Assembly: GCA_017416465.1 (NCBI GenBank)
Contig: JAFQCK010000135.1
Location: 1-41,629, forward strand
Reading direction: 5' to 3'
Source of the DNA: Lachnospiraceae bacterium
GTDB taxonomy: Bacteria; Bacillota; Clostridia; Lachnospirales; Lachnospiraceae
Length of the DNA stretch: 41,629 nt
Shown here in pieces: positions 25,465 to 35,737 of this stretch; position 1 is the first letter of the stretch; each line of letters starts with the position of its first letter. The translations under genes and the position numbers were made by a program. The notes below the pieces were generated by a model. The model was not told the DNA's origin. It saw only the letters and a program-made list of their open reading frames with translations, and made no database searches.

Positions 25465-27999
25465 TTATAACCAACTAATAAATCTGTACACAATTTTTTT
25501 ATACCATTTTATATCTTTATAAATATTGTATGATATTTCATTAATTATAGAAGAAACCAGACTTTCTTCCTCTTTATTTATCTTAATTACGGAGAATTTA
25601 TTTTTCTCAATAATCCTTACAACCTGCATAATTTTTTCTAAACTCACTACATTTTTTTCAGCTAATTTATGTGCAAATTCCTCATAAGATCTTGAATCTG
25701 ATTGCTTTATCCCAATATACTTTGCACATTTATTAAGATAAATATATTTTTTATTAACATCCCTTTGTCTCTTTCTTATATATCGGACAATAAATCCTAA
25801 AATAATATATATGCAAACAAAAGCAATAACCAAATATACAACAATTTTAACAAATGAAATCGTAACATTTTTAACATTATCGATTCCTTCACTTGTTATA
25901 ATATTACCCGATAACAGATTTTGAATAAATCCATTTTCTGATTCTTCATCCTCTTCTTTATCCGGTGTATAATCTCCCGGAGTAACTTCAACAGGAAGCC
26001 AACCAAAACCATCTATATATATTTCAACCCAAGCATGAGCCATACTATCATCCAACTCATATTCACATAGACCATAAGGATATTCCCACTCATTAAAATC
26101 ATATTTCTTCAACCAATGTGAAAGTTTTGACTCTTCAAATGAAAGTGTTTTTTCCGGCACATCAAATTCACTTTCCTGCAATACATAACCGCCACAATAT
26201 CTTGCCGGAATACCTAGATATCTGAAAATAAGAGTAGCTGAAGAAGCAAAATATACACAATATCCTTTTTTTGATTCAGAAAGAAAATAATTAACAAATT
26301 CTTTATTCTTTGGTGTTTTTCCAGGGATTAAAGTATATTCATAATCTTTATCAAATATCTCACAAACTTTTTTTTCAATTTCTTCTGTATCTTTATTCAA
26401 CTCATAATTATTACAAAATTCTTCAATAGATTTTATATTTTCTTTAGGCACATCCAGATATATTTTTTTTACATAATCGCTATATTTTTCTTCCATTTCA
26501 ATATAATTATTTATTTCAGAATTATTTTTTAAAATTTCCTTCTTATCCTGAATCTCTTTTTTTAGTGTTTCTAACAATGGGAGCGAATAAATATTGTTAA
26601 TAGGTAAATATTCTATTATCATAGAATAATTCTTTTCCAAACCTTTTGTATATTCATCATCATATTTTTTTGTATATTCTTCTTCTCCCGGAACAATTGA
26701 ATAATATGGAAAATACGGAAACATTGAATTAGCACCTATATTAGATACTACAATATATTTGTTTTCTTCTAAAAAAGATAATTCATAATAATCATTTAAT
26801 TTAACCGGAAGTTCCATTACCTCTTCAGCTTTTAAACCATAATCTTTTAAGGCTACTTTATCATTATCACTTTCACTCAACACTTCCCAATATTCATTAT
26901 TATAATAAGTCCCATTATAGGCTTTTAGGTATAAAGAACTTTCAGATACACTAATATTAGTTTGAACCAGCATATCCGTATTATAATCAAGAGCTACATA
27001 TTTATTCTGTCCAAGCCTGCTTCTTCCTACACCGCCTGCACCACCATTACGACCAATCATGCCCCAGAATCCTAATATAGCAGCTTGTTCCGCATATTCT
27101 CTTGTGTCCTCTTTAAGATATTCAAATCCAAGTTTTACATCCGATTTTTTTTGAGGATAAATTAGGGATACAATCATTGAAAAGCATAAAACAATAACAG
27201 CAATCGAAAGAACAAAAGAAATATTATATCTTCCATCAGATACATAATTATACGTAATATTATTATTCTTCTGCTTTTTTAAATATCCATTTTTTTTCTT
27301 AGTTTCCATTTTATAATGCTCTGAACATCTCATAAAATGTAATGAAATTAATCCAATAAAATATAAAGAAAAATATAAAACATTTATTTCTCTTTCAAAA
27401 TACATTCCTGCCTGAATAATTGGAAATGTAAATAATAATACCACAATAAAACCTTTAGATTCAGTAATTGCAATATTAAACATTAAAATAACGGCAAATA
27501 ATATAAAACACAAACACAAGGTTACCGAAGATTTTTCACTATAACCATATATATCGTATCCTCTTTCGATAGGTAATGAAAAATCTCTTTCCAGAAATTC
27601 CATTATCTTATTACAAATATGAGCAAATCCGCCTTTTATCATTTGTTTATTTTGCATTATCAGAAAAATATAACACGAAAAAACAACTACATATCCAATC
27701 ATTTTTACTACATTATTGTAATACAAAAATGCGGTCATTAAAGAAAATAATAGTGTAGCTATAGCTAGCACAAACATATTTGCTTTTATATCAAATGGTG
27801 ATACAAAACATCCGAGAGTTCCAAAACACACAAAAAAATTAATAACTGTATTTGCTAAAAAATTGTTTATATCATTTTTCTTTGAATTATTAGAAACACA
27901 ATGAATAACAAGTCCAGTTCTTTTTTTATGTTCATATTCTTTTAATTCTTTTTTCTTTTTTAAATACTCATAAGGGTTTAGTATTGTTTTTATTGACAT
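25465..27999 (-). CDS. Membrane transglutaminase-like protein (TgpA/DUF3488 type)
   Basis: About 844 residues. The N-terminal half has two clusters of membrane helices (about 48-225 and one near 260-280); the middle is extracytoplasmic. A papain-like transglutaminase core carries Cys581 in KKGYCVYFASS and His655 in MAHAWVEIYIDGFGW. The usual third residue Asp is Glu671 in PVEVTPG. A single helix (VVYLVIAFVCIYIILGF) and a cytosolic tail end the protein. Such proteins are encoded next to MoxR and DUF58 genes in many bacteria; their substrate is unknown. The ATG at 27999 overlaps the DUF58 gene by 10 bases, so the annotation starting at 28047 in another frame of that gene is not favoured. Confidence 0.85.
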   Translation of the reverse strand: MSIKTILNPYEYLKKKKELKEYEHKKRTGLVIHCVSNNSKKNDINNFLANTVINFFVCFGTLGCFVSPFDIKANMFVLAIATLLFSLMTAFLYYNNVVKMIGYVVVFSCYIFLIMQNKQMIKGGFAHICNKIMEFLERDFSLPIERGYDIYGYSEKSSVTLCLCFILFAVILMFNIAITESKGFIVVLLFTFPIIQAGMYFEREINVLYFSLYFIGLISLHFMRCSEHYKMETKKKNGYLKKQKNNNITYNYVSDGRYNISFVLSIAVIVLCFSMIVSLIYPQKKSDVKLGFEYLKEDTREYAEQAAILGFWGMIGRNGGAGGVGRSRLGQNKYVALDYNTDMLVQTNISVSESSLYLKAYNGTYYNNEYWEVLSESDNDKVALKDYGLKAEEVMELPVKLNDYYELSFLEENKYIVVSNIGANSMFPYFPYYSIVPGEEEYTKKYDDEYTKGLEKNYSMIIEYLPINNIYSLPLLETLKKEIQDKKEILKNNSEINNYIEMEEKYSDYVKKIYLDVPKENIKSIEEFCNNYELNKDTEEIEKKVCEIFDKDYEYTLIPGKTPKNKEFVNYFLSESKKGYCVYFASSATLIFRYLGIPARYCGGYVLQESEFDVPEKTLSFEESKLSHWLKKYDFNEWEYPYGLCEYELDDSMAHAWVEIYIDGFGWLPVEVTPGDYTPDKEEDEESENGFIQNLLSGNIITSEGIDNVKNVTISFVKIVVYLVIAFVCIYIILGFIVRYIRKRQRDVNKKYIYLNKCAKYIGIKQSDSRSYEEFAHKLAEKNVVSLEKIMQVVRIIEKNKFSVIKINKEEESLVSSIINEISYNIYKDIKWYKKIVYRFISWL

Positions 28000-29057
28000 A
28001 CAAGCACCACCCTTTCCGAACCAACATCTATCTTTTCTCCTTGGCATTTTTTATCACTACCATCCAATAAATAAAGTAATGTAGCCTTCACCTCCGAGTT
28101 AATTGCATCAAACAATTCATATCCTGCACCATTATATTCTAATGATTTTTCATAATAAATACTTTTTATTACACTTATCAAATCATCATCATTATTTATC
28201 TCGTAATAATTTATCTCATAATTCATAACAGATGCCCATGCAACAGAAAATTTTCTTCTTTGATTAATCAAATCATTACCTATTGAAAACAATACTTCTA
28301 TTATCTCATCAAATATCAAAGGATTTTCCTTATCTATATATGTTTCCACAAATAATATTACATCTTCTGAAAATGGCAAACTATATTCTTTAACTTGCAT
28401 TTCTTCTTTTTTTGAACTTAACTTCCAATGAATGTTTGATAATCTGTCGCCTGGTATATAATCTCTTATTTGTGATATTTGTGAAACATCATCACCTTTA
28501 GACAACTGAAGTTCATCTTCTTCAGAGTTTCCCTTTGGAGAAAGATTAAATTTTTCATATTCCTGTTTTTTTGAAGGCATTATATAAAATTCTGCTTTTT
28601 CAAAACACTTAATATTTCTTTTAAACATTCCCAAAAAATCATAAATCTCATACTCATTTATCTTGACTTCTAATCTTCCACAATATATTCCACTGACTGT
28701 CATATATACTTCATTCTTTTTTTTTGGCAATGCAGTCATTATCAATGAATATTTATCTTCATTTTCATAAAATGTATTTTTAATTATTGAATTAATTTTA
28801 ACAGTCTCAATAGGTATAAAAGTATTGTTTTGTACAGCAAAACATACATCAACAGGTATCTCCTTACCTACTGATATTTTTTCAATACTTACAGTTATTT
28901 TTATTCTATCTGCTATATATTTCATTAAAAAATATGATACTATGGGCATAATAATCATTAATATCATCATAATTAATAATAAATAATGATGGTAAAAAAT
29001 CAACGCTCCACCTAACAGTATCAAAAGACTAATATAATTTATCTTTTTATTCCACAT
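27990..29057 (-). CDS. DUF58 domain membrane protein
   Basis: 355 residues. Two hydrophobic helices at about 7-40 anchor the protein. The conserved DUF58 block is visible: IRDYIPGDRLSNIHWKLSSK (about 199-218) followed by MQVKEYSLPFSEDVILFVE, which opens a vWA-like domain. DUF58 proteins are partners of MoxR ATPases. It lies 14 bases after moxR and overlaps the transglutaminase gene by 10 bases, so the three form one operon. Confidence 0.85.
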   Translation of the reverse strand: MWNKKINYISLLILLGGALIFYHHYLLLIMMILMIIMPIVSYFLMKYIADRIKITVSIEKISVGKEIPVDVCFAVQNNTFIPIETVKINSIIKNTFYENEDKYSLIMTALPKKKNEVYMTVSGIYCGRLEVKINEYEIYDFLGMFKRNIKCFEKAEFYIMPSKKQEYEKFNLSPKGNSEEDELQLSKGDDVSQISQIRDYIPGDRLSNIHWKLSSKKEEMQVKEYSLPFSEDVILFVETYIDKENPLIFDEIIEVLFSIGNDLINQRRKFSVAWASVMNYEINYYEINNDDDLISVIKSIYYEKSLEYNGAGYELFDAINSEVKATLLYLLDGSDKKCQGEKIDVGSERVVLVCQ

Positions 29058-29071
29058 ACTTACCTCTTATC

Positions 29072-29992
29072 CTATGGAATTTTAACACTCTCTTTTAATT
29101 CATTTAATATGTCAATTTCAGTATATCCATTAGCCTTTGCCTTAGAATTCAACACAATTCTGTGCAATGACACTGCTTCTAAACATGATAGTATATCTTC
29201 CGGTACAACATAATCTCTATTATCCATAAAAGCCATACTTTTTGACATTTTTATCAACGCTATTCCACCTCTTGGACTTATTCCTAATGATACATATTGA
29301 TTTTCCCTTGAATTTCTAACCAATGTAACAAGATAGTCAAGTAATGAATCTTCAATATACACTCTTTCAACTTTCTCTCTCATACTTTTAATCTCATCAA
29401 TATTAATCACTTCATTTACTTTTTCAAGAGATGCATTACTTCTTCCATTGTAAATATCCATTTCACTTTTTTTATCAGGATATCCCATTGATAACTTAAT
29501 CATAAATCTATCCAACTGAGACTCAGGTAATTTCTGCGTTCCAACGTATCCAATCGGATTTTGTGTCGCTATTACTATAAATGGGTCTGGTAAAAAATGG
29601 GTTACTCCATCTACTGTTACCTTCCCTTCTTCCATTACTTCTAAAAGTGCAGCCTGTGTCTTAGGTGAAGTGCGATTTATTTCATCCGCTAATAAGATAT
29701 TGCACATAGCTGCTCCTTCTCTAAATTCAAAATCATTTATTTTTTTGTTAAACATTGAAAATCCCACAACATCTGAAGGTAATACATCCGGTGTAAACTG
29801 TATTCTTCTGTAATCTAATGATAATGCTCTTGAAAATGCCAATGCAAGTGTAGTTTTTCCGACTCCCGGGACATCTTCTAACAATACATGTCCACCTGCA
29901 AATATCGCTGCCATAACCTGTTTAATAATATCATCCTTACCTACAATTACCTTACTTATTTCATTGCTAATTTCTAAAATGCTATTATTCAA
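29072..29992 (-). CDS. MoxR family AAA+ ATPase
   Basis: 306 residues. Walker A DVPGVGKTTLALAFS, Walker B ILLADEINRTSPKTQAALLEVMEE, sensor 1 FIVIATQNPIGYVGT and the SPRGGIALIKMSK sensor 2 segment are complete. MoxR ATPases act as chaperones that help fold or activate vWA/DUF58-type partners at the membrane. The start is TTG, six bases after CGGAGG; no ATG fits. It is the first gene of the moxR-DUF58-transglutaminase operon. A perfect palindrome about 60 bases upstream may control it. Confidence 0.9.
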   Translation of the reverse strand: MNNSILEISNEISKVIVGKDDIIKQVMAAIFAGGHVLLEDVPGVGKTTLALAFSRALSLDYRRIQFTPDVLPSDVVGFSMFNKKINDFEFREGAAMCNILLADEINRTSPKTQAALLEVMEEGKVTVDGVTHFLPDPFIVIATQNPIGYVGTQKLPESQLDRFMIKLSMGYPDKKSEMDIYNGRSNASLEKVNEVINIDEIKSMREKVERVYIEDSLLDYLVTLVRNSRENQYVSLGISPRGGIALIKMSKSMAFMDNRDYVVPEDILSCLEAVSLHRIVLNSKAKANGYTEIDILNELKESVKIP

Positions 29993-30050
29993 ATAATCCT
30001 CCGTTCCGGAAATACTTTTCCATAAATCTTAAATAATTATTGACAAGTTT

Positions 30051-30067
30051 ATTGATAAATTATCAAT
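30051..30067. promoter_or_regulatory. Perfect palindrome upstream of moxR, candidate operator
   Basis: ATTGATAAATTATCAAT: 8-bp arms around a single A. It lies 59-75 bases before the TTG start of moxR, within the likely promoter region. The regulator is unknown. Confidence 0.35.
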
Positions 30068-30129
30068 CTAACAGAATTTATACTCCAAATCATTTAACAT
30101 ATTTTGTTAACATTAATAATTTTATAAAC

Positions 30130-30198
30130 GAAAAGCCATTACAAATCGTCATTTGCAACAGCTTTCCATCTATTATAACAGTTCACTCCAAACTGTTA
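30130..30198 (-). terminator. Two hairpins after the kinase gene
   Basis: Nearest the stop codon is TAACAGTT/AACTGTTA (30198-30176), of the GTAACNGTTC family. Next is a longer stem pairing 30167-30151 with 30146-30130 (GGAAAGC...GCTTTTC, with TTGCAAAT/ATTTGTAA inside). The T-run is poor, so it is a probable but not strong terminator separating the kinase unit from moxR. Confidence 0.45.
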
Positions 30199-30199
30199 C

Positions 30200-32038
30200 T
30201 TAATATTCTACTACACAATCAGGTATATGCTTTTTGAAATCATCTATCTGTGCCGGCCTTATCTCTGTATTCTTTAGACAAAGATAGGTTAATTTCTTAA
30301 GCGGATATATATCATGTAAATCTGTAACCCTTGTTCCCCAAAGGTCAAGATACTTAAGATTCTCACAAGTTGAAATAGGTGACAAATCTCCTACTAATGT
30401 ATTTCTAAGTGCAAGGTACTCTAACTTTGAACAATTTGATAAAGGTCCTAAATCATCAAGCATATTATTATTGAGAACAAGCTTCTTAAGTTCGTAACAC
30501 TCCTTTAAAACCTGAATATTACCAATATCCATATGCTCAACATTCAAATCTGTTACTGTATCTTCAAATCTTACCTTACCTAATTGTAGCTTAACAAGTT
30601 TCTTAAATGTCGATTTGAAGAAACCAAGTTTTTTCTCTTGTGGCTTTGACTGTGTTTGTTCTTCCTGTACAGAAGCTTCTACAATCTTAACCTCTTCATT
30701 TTTAGTTTCTGACTTAGCTTCTTTTTTTACTTCAGCTTTAGTCTCTTTTTTAGCCTCTACCTTTTTCTCTACCTTTGGTTCAACCTTTGGTTCCTGTTTT
30801 TGTACCGGAACTTCCTCTACTTTTGCCGGCACTACCTGCTTAACCGGCTCAACTTTTGGTTCTTCTTTCTTCTCTGGTTCTTTTGGTTGTACCTGCTCAT
30901 TTTCTAAAACAGATTTACCAATGCTTACAACAATCGGTTTTGCTTCAAATTCTTCCGAACCCGATTCAACTACATTAGATTGCTCTTGTATCTCAGTAAC
31001 TGTATCTCCATTTTTAGTAATCACAAGTTTCTGATTACCATCAGCATCTGTCTCAATTACACTATAATATAATGCATCAATCAAATCATCAACTGTCTGA
31101 TATCTGTCCTGAGCTCTTAATGAAAGACCTTTCATTATCGCAAATTCTGTTTCTGGCCAAATACTTGAATCATACTTAGATAATGGCTCTACGTTATCAT
31201 CAATAATTCTCTCTAAAGCTTCTTGTGGCGTAACACCTGTAATCATTCTATACATAGTTGCACAAAGTGCATATACATCTGTCCATGGACCCTGATTACC
31301 CTTAGCTCTATATTGTTCCTCAGGAGCATAACCTCTCTTAAGTACAACTGTGATACTCTTATTATCTTCAGTATCAAAAACTCTGGCTGCACCGAAATCA
31401 GTAAGCTTAACCTGTTTATTCTTTGTTATCATTATATTATCAGGACTTATATCTCTATGAATTATACCAACTTCATGAATTTTGTTCATTGACTCCAAAA
31501 CCGGTTTCATAAGTTTAGTAACTTCATTGTGTCTCATTCTACCACCTACTTTTGTAAGGTAGTCTTTAAGTGAAACACCATTGATAAATTCCATAATTAT
31601 GTATGCAGTTTCATTCTCATAAAAGAAGTCTTTAACTGTAACAATACCCTGTAAATCCGAAAACATTGAAAGATTACGTGCCTCTCTCAAATATTTTTCA
31701 AGACCTTCCTTATACAAATCTCTGGCTTCGCCGGAAAAAATAGAAATTGTATTACCTTGTGTGGTATCACGAGTAGCTAATTCTGCCGGAAAATATTCCT
31801 TAATCGCAACAGGCAAATCAGTTTCCATATTAAATCCTATATATGTAATTCCAAATCCACCTTCTCCTATTACCTTTCCTACCAAATACTTACCATTTAA
31901 TTTAGTAAATGGTCTTAAACTACGTGGTGATGATGAATATGTTGCCTTATCAAATCCACAAAGAGGACAAGGTAAATCCGGCTCATCTAATACAGCCATA
32001 CATCCCGGACACAAATATTCCGGATTAATTTTACTCAT
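30200..32038 (-). CDS. Zinc-ribbon Ser/Thr protein kinase with C-terminal leucine-rich repeats
   Basis: 612 residues. A zinc ribbon with Cys10, Cys13, Cys24, Cys27 starts the protein. A complete Hanks-type kinase follows: Gly loop GKVIGEGGFG (54-63), Lys80 in VAIKEYFP, HRDISPDN (194-201), DFG (214-216) and APEEQY. A Lys/Glu/Pro/Val-rich linker (about 375-485) is followed by leucine-rich repeats from about 500 to the end (LKKLVLNNN, LEYLALRNT, LKYLDLWGT, LTYLCLKNT). No transmembrane helix or PASTA domain is seen, so unlike PrkC it appears cytosolic. It presumably phosphorylates partners chosen by the LRR. The PP2C gene lies 111 bases upstream. The ATG follows GGGAGG. Confidence 0.9.
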   Translation of the reverse strand: MSKINPEYLCPGCMAVLDEPDLPCPLCGFDKATYSSSPRSLRPFTKLNGKYLVGKVIGEGGFGITYIGFNMETDLPVAIKEYFPAELATRDTTQGNTISIFSGEARDLYKEGLEKYLREARNLSMFSDLQGIVTVKDFFYENETAYIIMEFINGVSLKDYLTKVGGRMRHNEVTKLMKPVLESMNKIHEVGIIHRDISPDNIMITKNKQVKLTDFGAARVFDTEDNKSITVVLKRGYAPEEQYRAKGNQGPWTDVYALCATMYRMITGVTPQEALERIIDDNVEPLSKYDSSIWPETEFAIMKGLSLRAQDRYQTVDDLIDALYYSVIETDADGNQKLVITKNGDTVTEIQEQSNVVESGSEEFEAKPIVVSIGKSVLENEQVQPKEPEKKEEPKVEPVKQVVPAKVEEVPVQKQEPKVEPKVEKKVEAKKETKAEVKKEAKSETKNEEVKIVEASVQEEQTQSKPQEKKLGFFKSTFKKLVKLQLGKVRFEDTVTDLNVEHMDIGNIQVLKECYELKKLVLNNNMLDDLGPLSNCSKLEYLALRNTLVGDLSPISTCENLKYLDLWGTRVTDLHDIYPLKKLTYLCLKNTEIRPAQIDDFKKHIPDCVVEY

Positions 32039-32149
32039 AAGTTTCCGCCTCCCTTATATATGTAAGTTCTTATTTTTTTAAAATAACTGTTACTAGTATA
32101 GCATTTATTACAAAACCTTGCAATATTTTTTAAATATTTTAAAGCTAAT

Positions 32150-32878
32150 TTAACAAATAAATACACCAACTGCTGAAAAATTATCCATATTTCTATTTTC
32201 ACCATTTTTTCTAACAATCTTTTCCATATTATTCATCCAATCATGAACATTTTTAGCTTTTCTTAAACATTTTTCCATGTCTTCCTCAGTAATAAGCTCC
32301 CAAAAACCGTCTGAACACATTAAAAATGCCATTCCCTTTTCAGGCTTTATTGGTTCTGCTACCGTATATTTAGGACGTTCCCACTCTATTCCCATAGAAG
32401 CTAATATATGACTTCTATCCGGATGATTTCTTATGTCTTTATCCTCTATTTCTCCTGCATTAACTAAAATTTGTGGAACACTGTGGTCTAAAGTATGTAA
32501 AACATATTTTTTATTTTTAAATAAATATAATCTTGAATCACCTATATGACCCCAATTTATATTTTTATCATTAATCGCAAGAAGTACCAGCGTTGTTTTA
32601 TAATCGTTTGGTTTCTTATCTTTTTTCTGCTTTTCAAGTAGTTTTTCCTGACTAATCTCAAAAGCATTTCTTAGAAAAAACTCATCAAAACCATTCTCTT
32701 TAAACAACTCTGTACATTCTTCAACAACAAGTCTTGAAGCTACTTCACCTTTATCATGTCCACCAAGACCATCGGCCAGTGCAAAACAAAACTCTTTATT
32801 TCTCTCATAACTTCCTACTCTGTCTTCATTTATTTTTCTGCTGCCTTTATCTGACAATAAATGGTATGTTAAAACCAT
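32150..32878 (-). CDS. PP2C-type Ser/Thr protein phosphatase
   Basis: 242 residues. Metal-binding motifs are all present: NEDRVG, ALADGLGGHDKGE, WGHIGDSRLYLF, MCSDGFWE and DNFSAVGVFI. It is a soluble PPM enzyme that reverses Ser/Thr phosphorylation, most likely that made by the neighbouring kinase. The ATG follows GGAGG by seven bases. It lies 69 bases after the last ABC permease gene on the same strand and probably shares its transcript. Confidence 0.9.
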   Translation of the reverse strand: MVLTYHLLSDKGSRKINEDRVGSYERNKEFCFALADGLGGHDKGEVASRLVVEECTELFKENGFDEFFLRNAFEISQEKLLEKQKKDKKPNDYKTTLVLLAINDKNINWGHIGDSRLYLFKNKKYVLHTLDHSVPQILVNAGEIEDKDIRNHPDRSHILASMGIEWERPKYTVAEPIKPEKGMAFLMCSDGFWELITEEDMEKCLRKAKNVHDWMNNMEKIVRKNGENRNMDNFSAVGVFIC

Positions 32879-32947
32879 TTGCTTATCCTCCGAACTTTAA
32901 ACTCAAAAAATGCATAACAGAATTATTTTACCATTCTTTTAAAAATT

Positions 32948-34249
32948 TTAAAAGACTTTCTTTTTATAAATTTTCCCCGTAAAAATCACCATTACCATTA
33001 TAGAACATACAAGAATACCCAAAGAAATAATTGAACCTAATATTGAAATATTCCCCAGTATTATATCCGATGGCAAAAGAAACGGTGATGTAAGAGGTAC
33101 GTATCTCATAACATTTACAATAGTATCATTAATTTGCATAATTGGAACAAGATATGCCAATAAATACGCGATTACAACAATCGTTTGAAATACTGTGGTA
33201 CCATTAGATAAATCTTCTGCTTTTGTAATATTTGAAGTAATTAATCCTGACAATACACAATATGCTAAAAATCCTAATAGCACTGATAAGCCGCATAAAA
33301 TATATGCTTCAGTTGAAAAAGCCGCAGCAGAATCTTCCTTAATTATATCAATAATATTTCTTATCGGGTTATCATAACCTTCAAATAGTTTTTTTGACAG
33401 CTCATTACTTACAACATATCCTATAATCCCTGAAACTACCCATGAGACAATCTCTAATATAGCAATCAGATACATAGCCAGTACCTTTCCAAGAACAATC
33501 GCATAAGGTCTGACAGATACTAAGAGCATTTCCATTAATTTAGAATTCTTCTCAATCATCAAACTCTTACTTATACTCTGACCATGTAGCAAAATAAGCA
33601 TATACATTGCTAAAACAACAATTGTAGGTAATAAAATACTTAACATAATTTCAGCTAAACTTTTATCCTCCTCAGTGGCATTAACTGAATAAGCATTATA
33701 ATCACTCAGTACAAACTGTATTTTTTCATCAGATATACCTGCCATTACAAGCTTTTGTTCTTCAAAATATTCTTCAAAAAGACTTGTAATCTCATCCACA
33801 TTTTTATCATCACATTCTTCTGACTGATTGACTAACACTTCAAAACATTCATCTGAATCCATTTTATTGTAAATTTCAAAAGATATAGCTTTAATTTTTT
33901 CTTTTGTATCTTTTTCAAATAAAGAAGAAATTTCTTCTTTATTATTGATTACAATAATATCCATATCACTAAGATATTCATCATAATCCTTAAATGTATT
34001 AAAATCTATATTTTTTGTGTCGAAATCAGTATATACATATAATCTATCTATTTCATTAATTTCTTCCTTAACTTCTTTTTTGTCATCTTTGTTTTTAAAA
34101 TATCCATAACAAATATTAATTGCCAAAAATATCACAAACATAAGAAGAGAAAGGGAAATCAAAGCCACCTTAAAGGATTTTGTTTTTACATTTTGTTCAA
34201 ATGTAAAGCAAAAAACTTCCTTCCATCCGGTAAATGCACCATTTTTCAT
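32948..34249 (-). CDS. ABC-2 type permease (NatB-like), second subunit
   Basis: 433 residues. There is one N-terminal helix (about 27-50), a large extracytoplasmic domain (about 52-205), then five or six helices. GWKEVFCFTFEQNVKTKSFKV near the start and LLVSVRPYAIVLGKVLAMYLIA are family typical. It is paralogous to the gene three bases upstream, and together they would form the heterodimeric membrane part of the exporter. The substrate is unknown. Confidence 0.8.
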   Translation of the reverse strand: MKNGAFTGWKEVFCFTFEQNVKTKSFKVALISLSLLMFVIFLAINICYGYFKNKDDKKEVKEEINEIDRLYVYTDFDTKNIDFNTFKDYDEYLSDMDIIVINNKEEISSLFEKDTKEKIKAISFEIYNKMDSDECFEVLVNQSEECDDKNVDEITSLFEEYFEEQKLVMAGISDEKIQFVLSDYNAYSVNATEEDKSLAEIMLSILLPTIVVLAMYMLILLHGQSISKSLMIEKNSKLMEMLLVSVRPYAIVLGKVLAMYLIAILEIVSWVVSGIIGYVVSNELSKKLFEGYDNPIRNIIDIIKEDSAAAFSTEAYILCGLSVLLGFLAYCVLSGLITSNITKAEDLSNGTTVFQTIVVIAYLLAYLVPIMQINDTIVNVMRYVPLTSPFLLPSDIILGNISILGSIISLGILVCSIMVMVIFTGKIYKKKVF

Positions 34250-34252
34250 TTT

Positions 34253-35737
34253 CTATTTATTCCTTTCTGTATCCTCATAACTTTTTTTATTTTGCTTAGA
34301 TATATTTATGATGTCCTTAATCTTCAAAGGAGTACCACTATAATAAATCATACTTTCATAAACACTTGCAACAAACTTAACCATAAGGACAACTACTATG
34401 CATAAAATCACAAGCGAAATTATACCCTCAATCATAGTTGCATAACCTGTAAACAAAACTGACGGTGTGAAAAATAATGATGTAAACGGTAAAAACAATA
34501 TTACTGTTTTATATATTGAATCTCCTTCATATCCTCGTGACATTGAAAAAAACATCACCATATAAGCACTTATTACAAGTAACATAGTAAATATCTTGAT
34601 TCCTTCCGCTATCTCATCTATCTTGCTTACAGATGCACCACACAAAGCAGCTATTAGTGCATAGAAAATAAATCCAAGTATAAAAAGACCTATACCAATT
34701 AACAAACTTCCTATATTCAAACCTTCAAAATTATCCATATTAAATATTCCTTTTAAAAATGAAGGTAATACAATTTTTCCATCATTAAATAAAATTCCAT
34801 TAATTACAATTGATACAACAAAAGACATAAGTAATAATGCCCCTTGTATAAATAATACAAGTAACGAAGATAAAGTTTTACCTACTACTATTGCCATAGG
34901 TTTTACCGAAGTCATTAAAAATTCCAAAACCTTTGATGCTTTTTCAGTAACTATGCTCATTGCAATTCGCTCCCCACCAAAAGCAAGAACAAATAAAACT
35001 ATCATCATCACACCATAAATAATATTATAGTGATTATCTTCAATCTTATTTCTTTTTTCTTTTTCTTCTAATTCTTCCTTACTAATCACTTTATCTCCAT
35101 CATTTTCTACATTTTCATCTTCCTTTAAATCTCTATAATAAGTACTCATAACAGTTGTATCCAAAATCTTTATCTGTTCCTCATCTAACTGCATAAGACC
35201 TAATAACACATTTTTAAAATTATTACTAATAAATTCAGAATATTCTTCCGCATCCTTCTCACCAATTTTTGATTCACTACTATAAATAACCTGCAAATCA
35301 AAAGAATTTTCTAAATATGCAATTTGTAAATAAACGTAATCTGCATCTTTTTCAAACTCATAAATTTTTTCGATATCTGTTTCCGTTTCAAATTTTGATA
35401 AGTCAATATCAGAGGCTTCATATTTTACCTTTGAATATACCTGATTAATACTGTCCTCTTCAAAATCCTCACTATCCGTTTCCTTTAAAGCATTAGTATT
35501 AAACTCATCAACATTATTAATTATGCCAAGACCTGTCATATCCACAATCTTTACAGTAGAAATATCAGTTGTTCTTTTACTGTCTTTATGACTTCCATTA
35601 ATTAAAGAAATAACCGGAATTGATAATAATACTATGGTGCATAAAACAATATTACTTATGACCATAGATTTTGCTTTCAAACTTTGAATTAGTGAAAAAG
35701 TAAATATATCTTTCCAACCTGTCAATTTATTCTTCAT
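34253..35737 (-). CDS. ABC-2 type permease (NatB-like), first subunit
   Basis: 494 residues with the same plan as its neighbour: GWKDIFTFSLIQSLKAKSM, an N-terminal helix, an extracytoplasmic domain of about 185 residues rich in Asp/Glu, and C-terminal helices including FLMTSVKPMAIVVGKTLSSL. It overlaps the ATPase gene by 11 bases. NatAB exports sodium in Bacillus; other relatives serve peptide or lipid export, so no substrate is assigned. Confidence 0.8.
   Translation of the reverse strand: MKNKLTGWKDIFTFSLIQSLKAKSMVISNIVLCTIVLLSIPVISLINGSHKDSKRTTDISTVKIVDMTGLGIINNVDEFNTNALKETDSEDFEEDSINQVYSKVKYEASDIDLSKFETETDIEKIYEFEKDADYVYLQIAYLENSFDLQVIYSSESKIGEKDAEEYSEFISNNFKNVLLGLMQLDEEQIKILDTTVMSTYYRDLKEDENVENDGDKVISKEELEEKEKRNKIEDNHYNIIYGVMMIVLFVLAFGGERIAMSIVTEKASKVLEFLMTSVKPMAIVVGKTLSSLLVLFIQGALLLMSFVVSIVINGILFNDGKIVLPSFLKGIFNMDNFEGLNIGSLLIGIGLFILGFIFYALIAALCGASVSKIDEIAEGIKIFTMLLVISAYMVMFFSMSRGYEGDSIYKTVILFLPFTSLFFTPSVLFTGYATMIEGIISLVILCIVVVLMVKFVASVYESMIYYSGTPLKIKDIINISKQNKKSYEDTERNK

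Noticed and set aside
30615-31034. 139-codon plus-strand ORF rich in Ser/Phe opposite the kinase linker
   Set aside because: It is the antisense shadow of the Lys/Glu-rich linker of the kinase, with no ribosome site.
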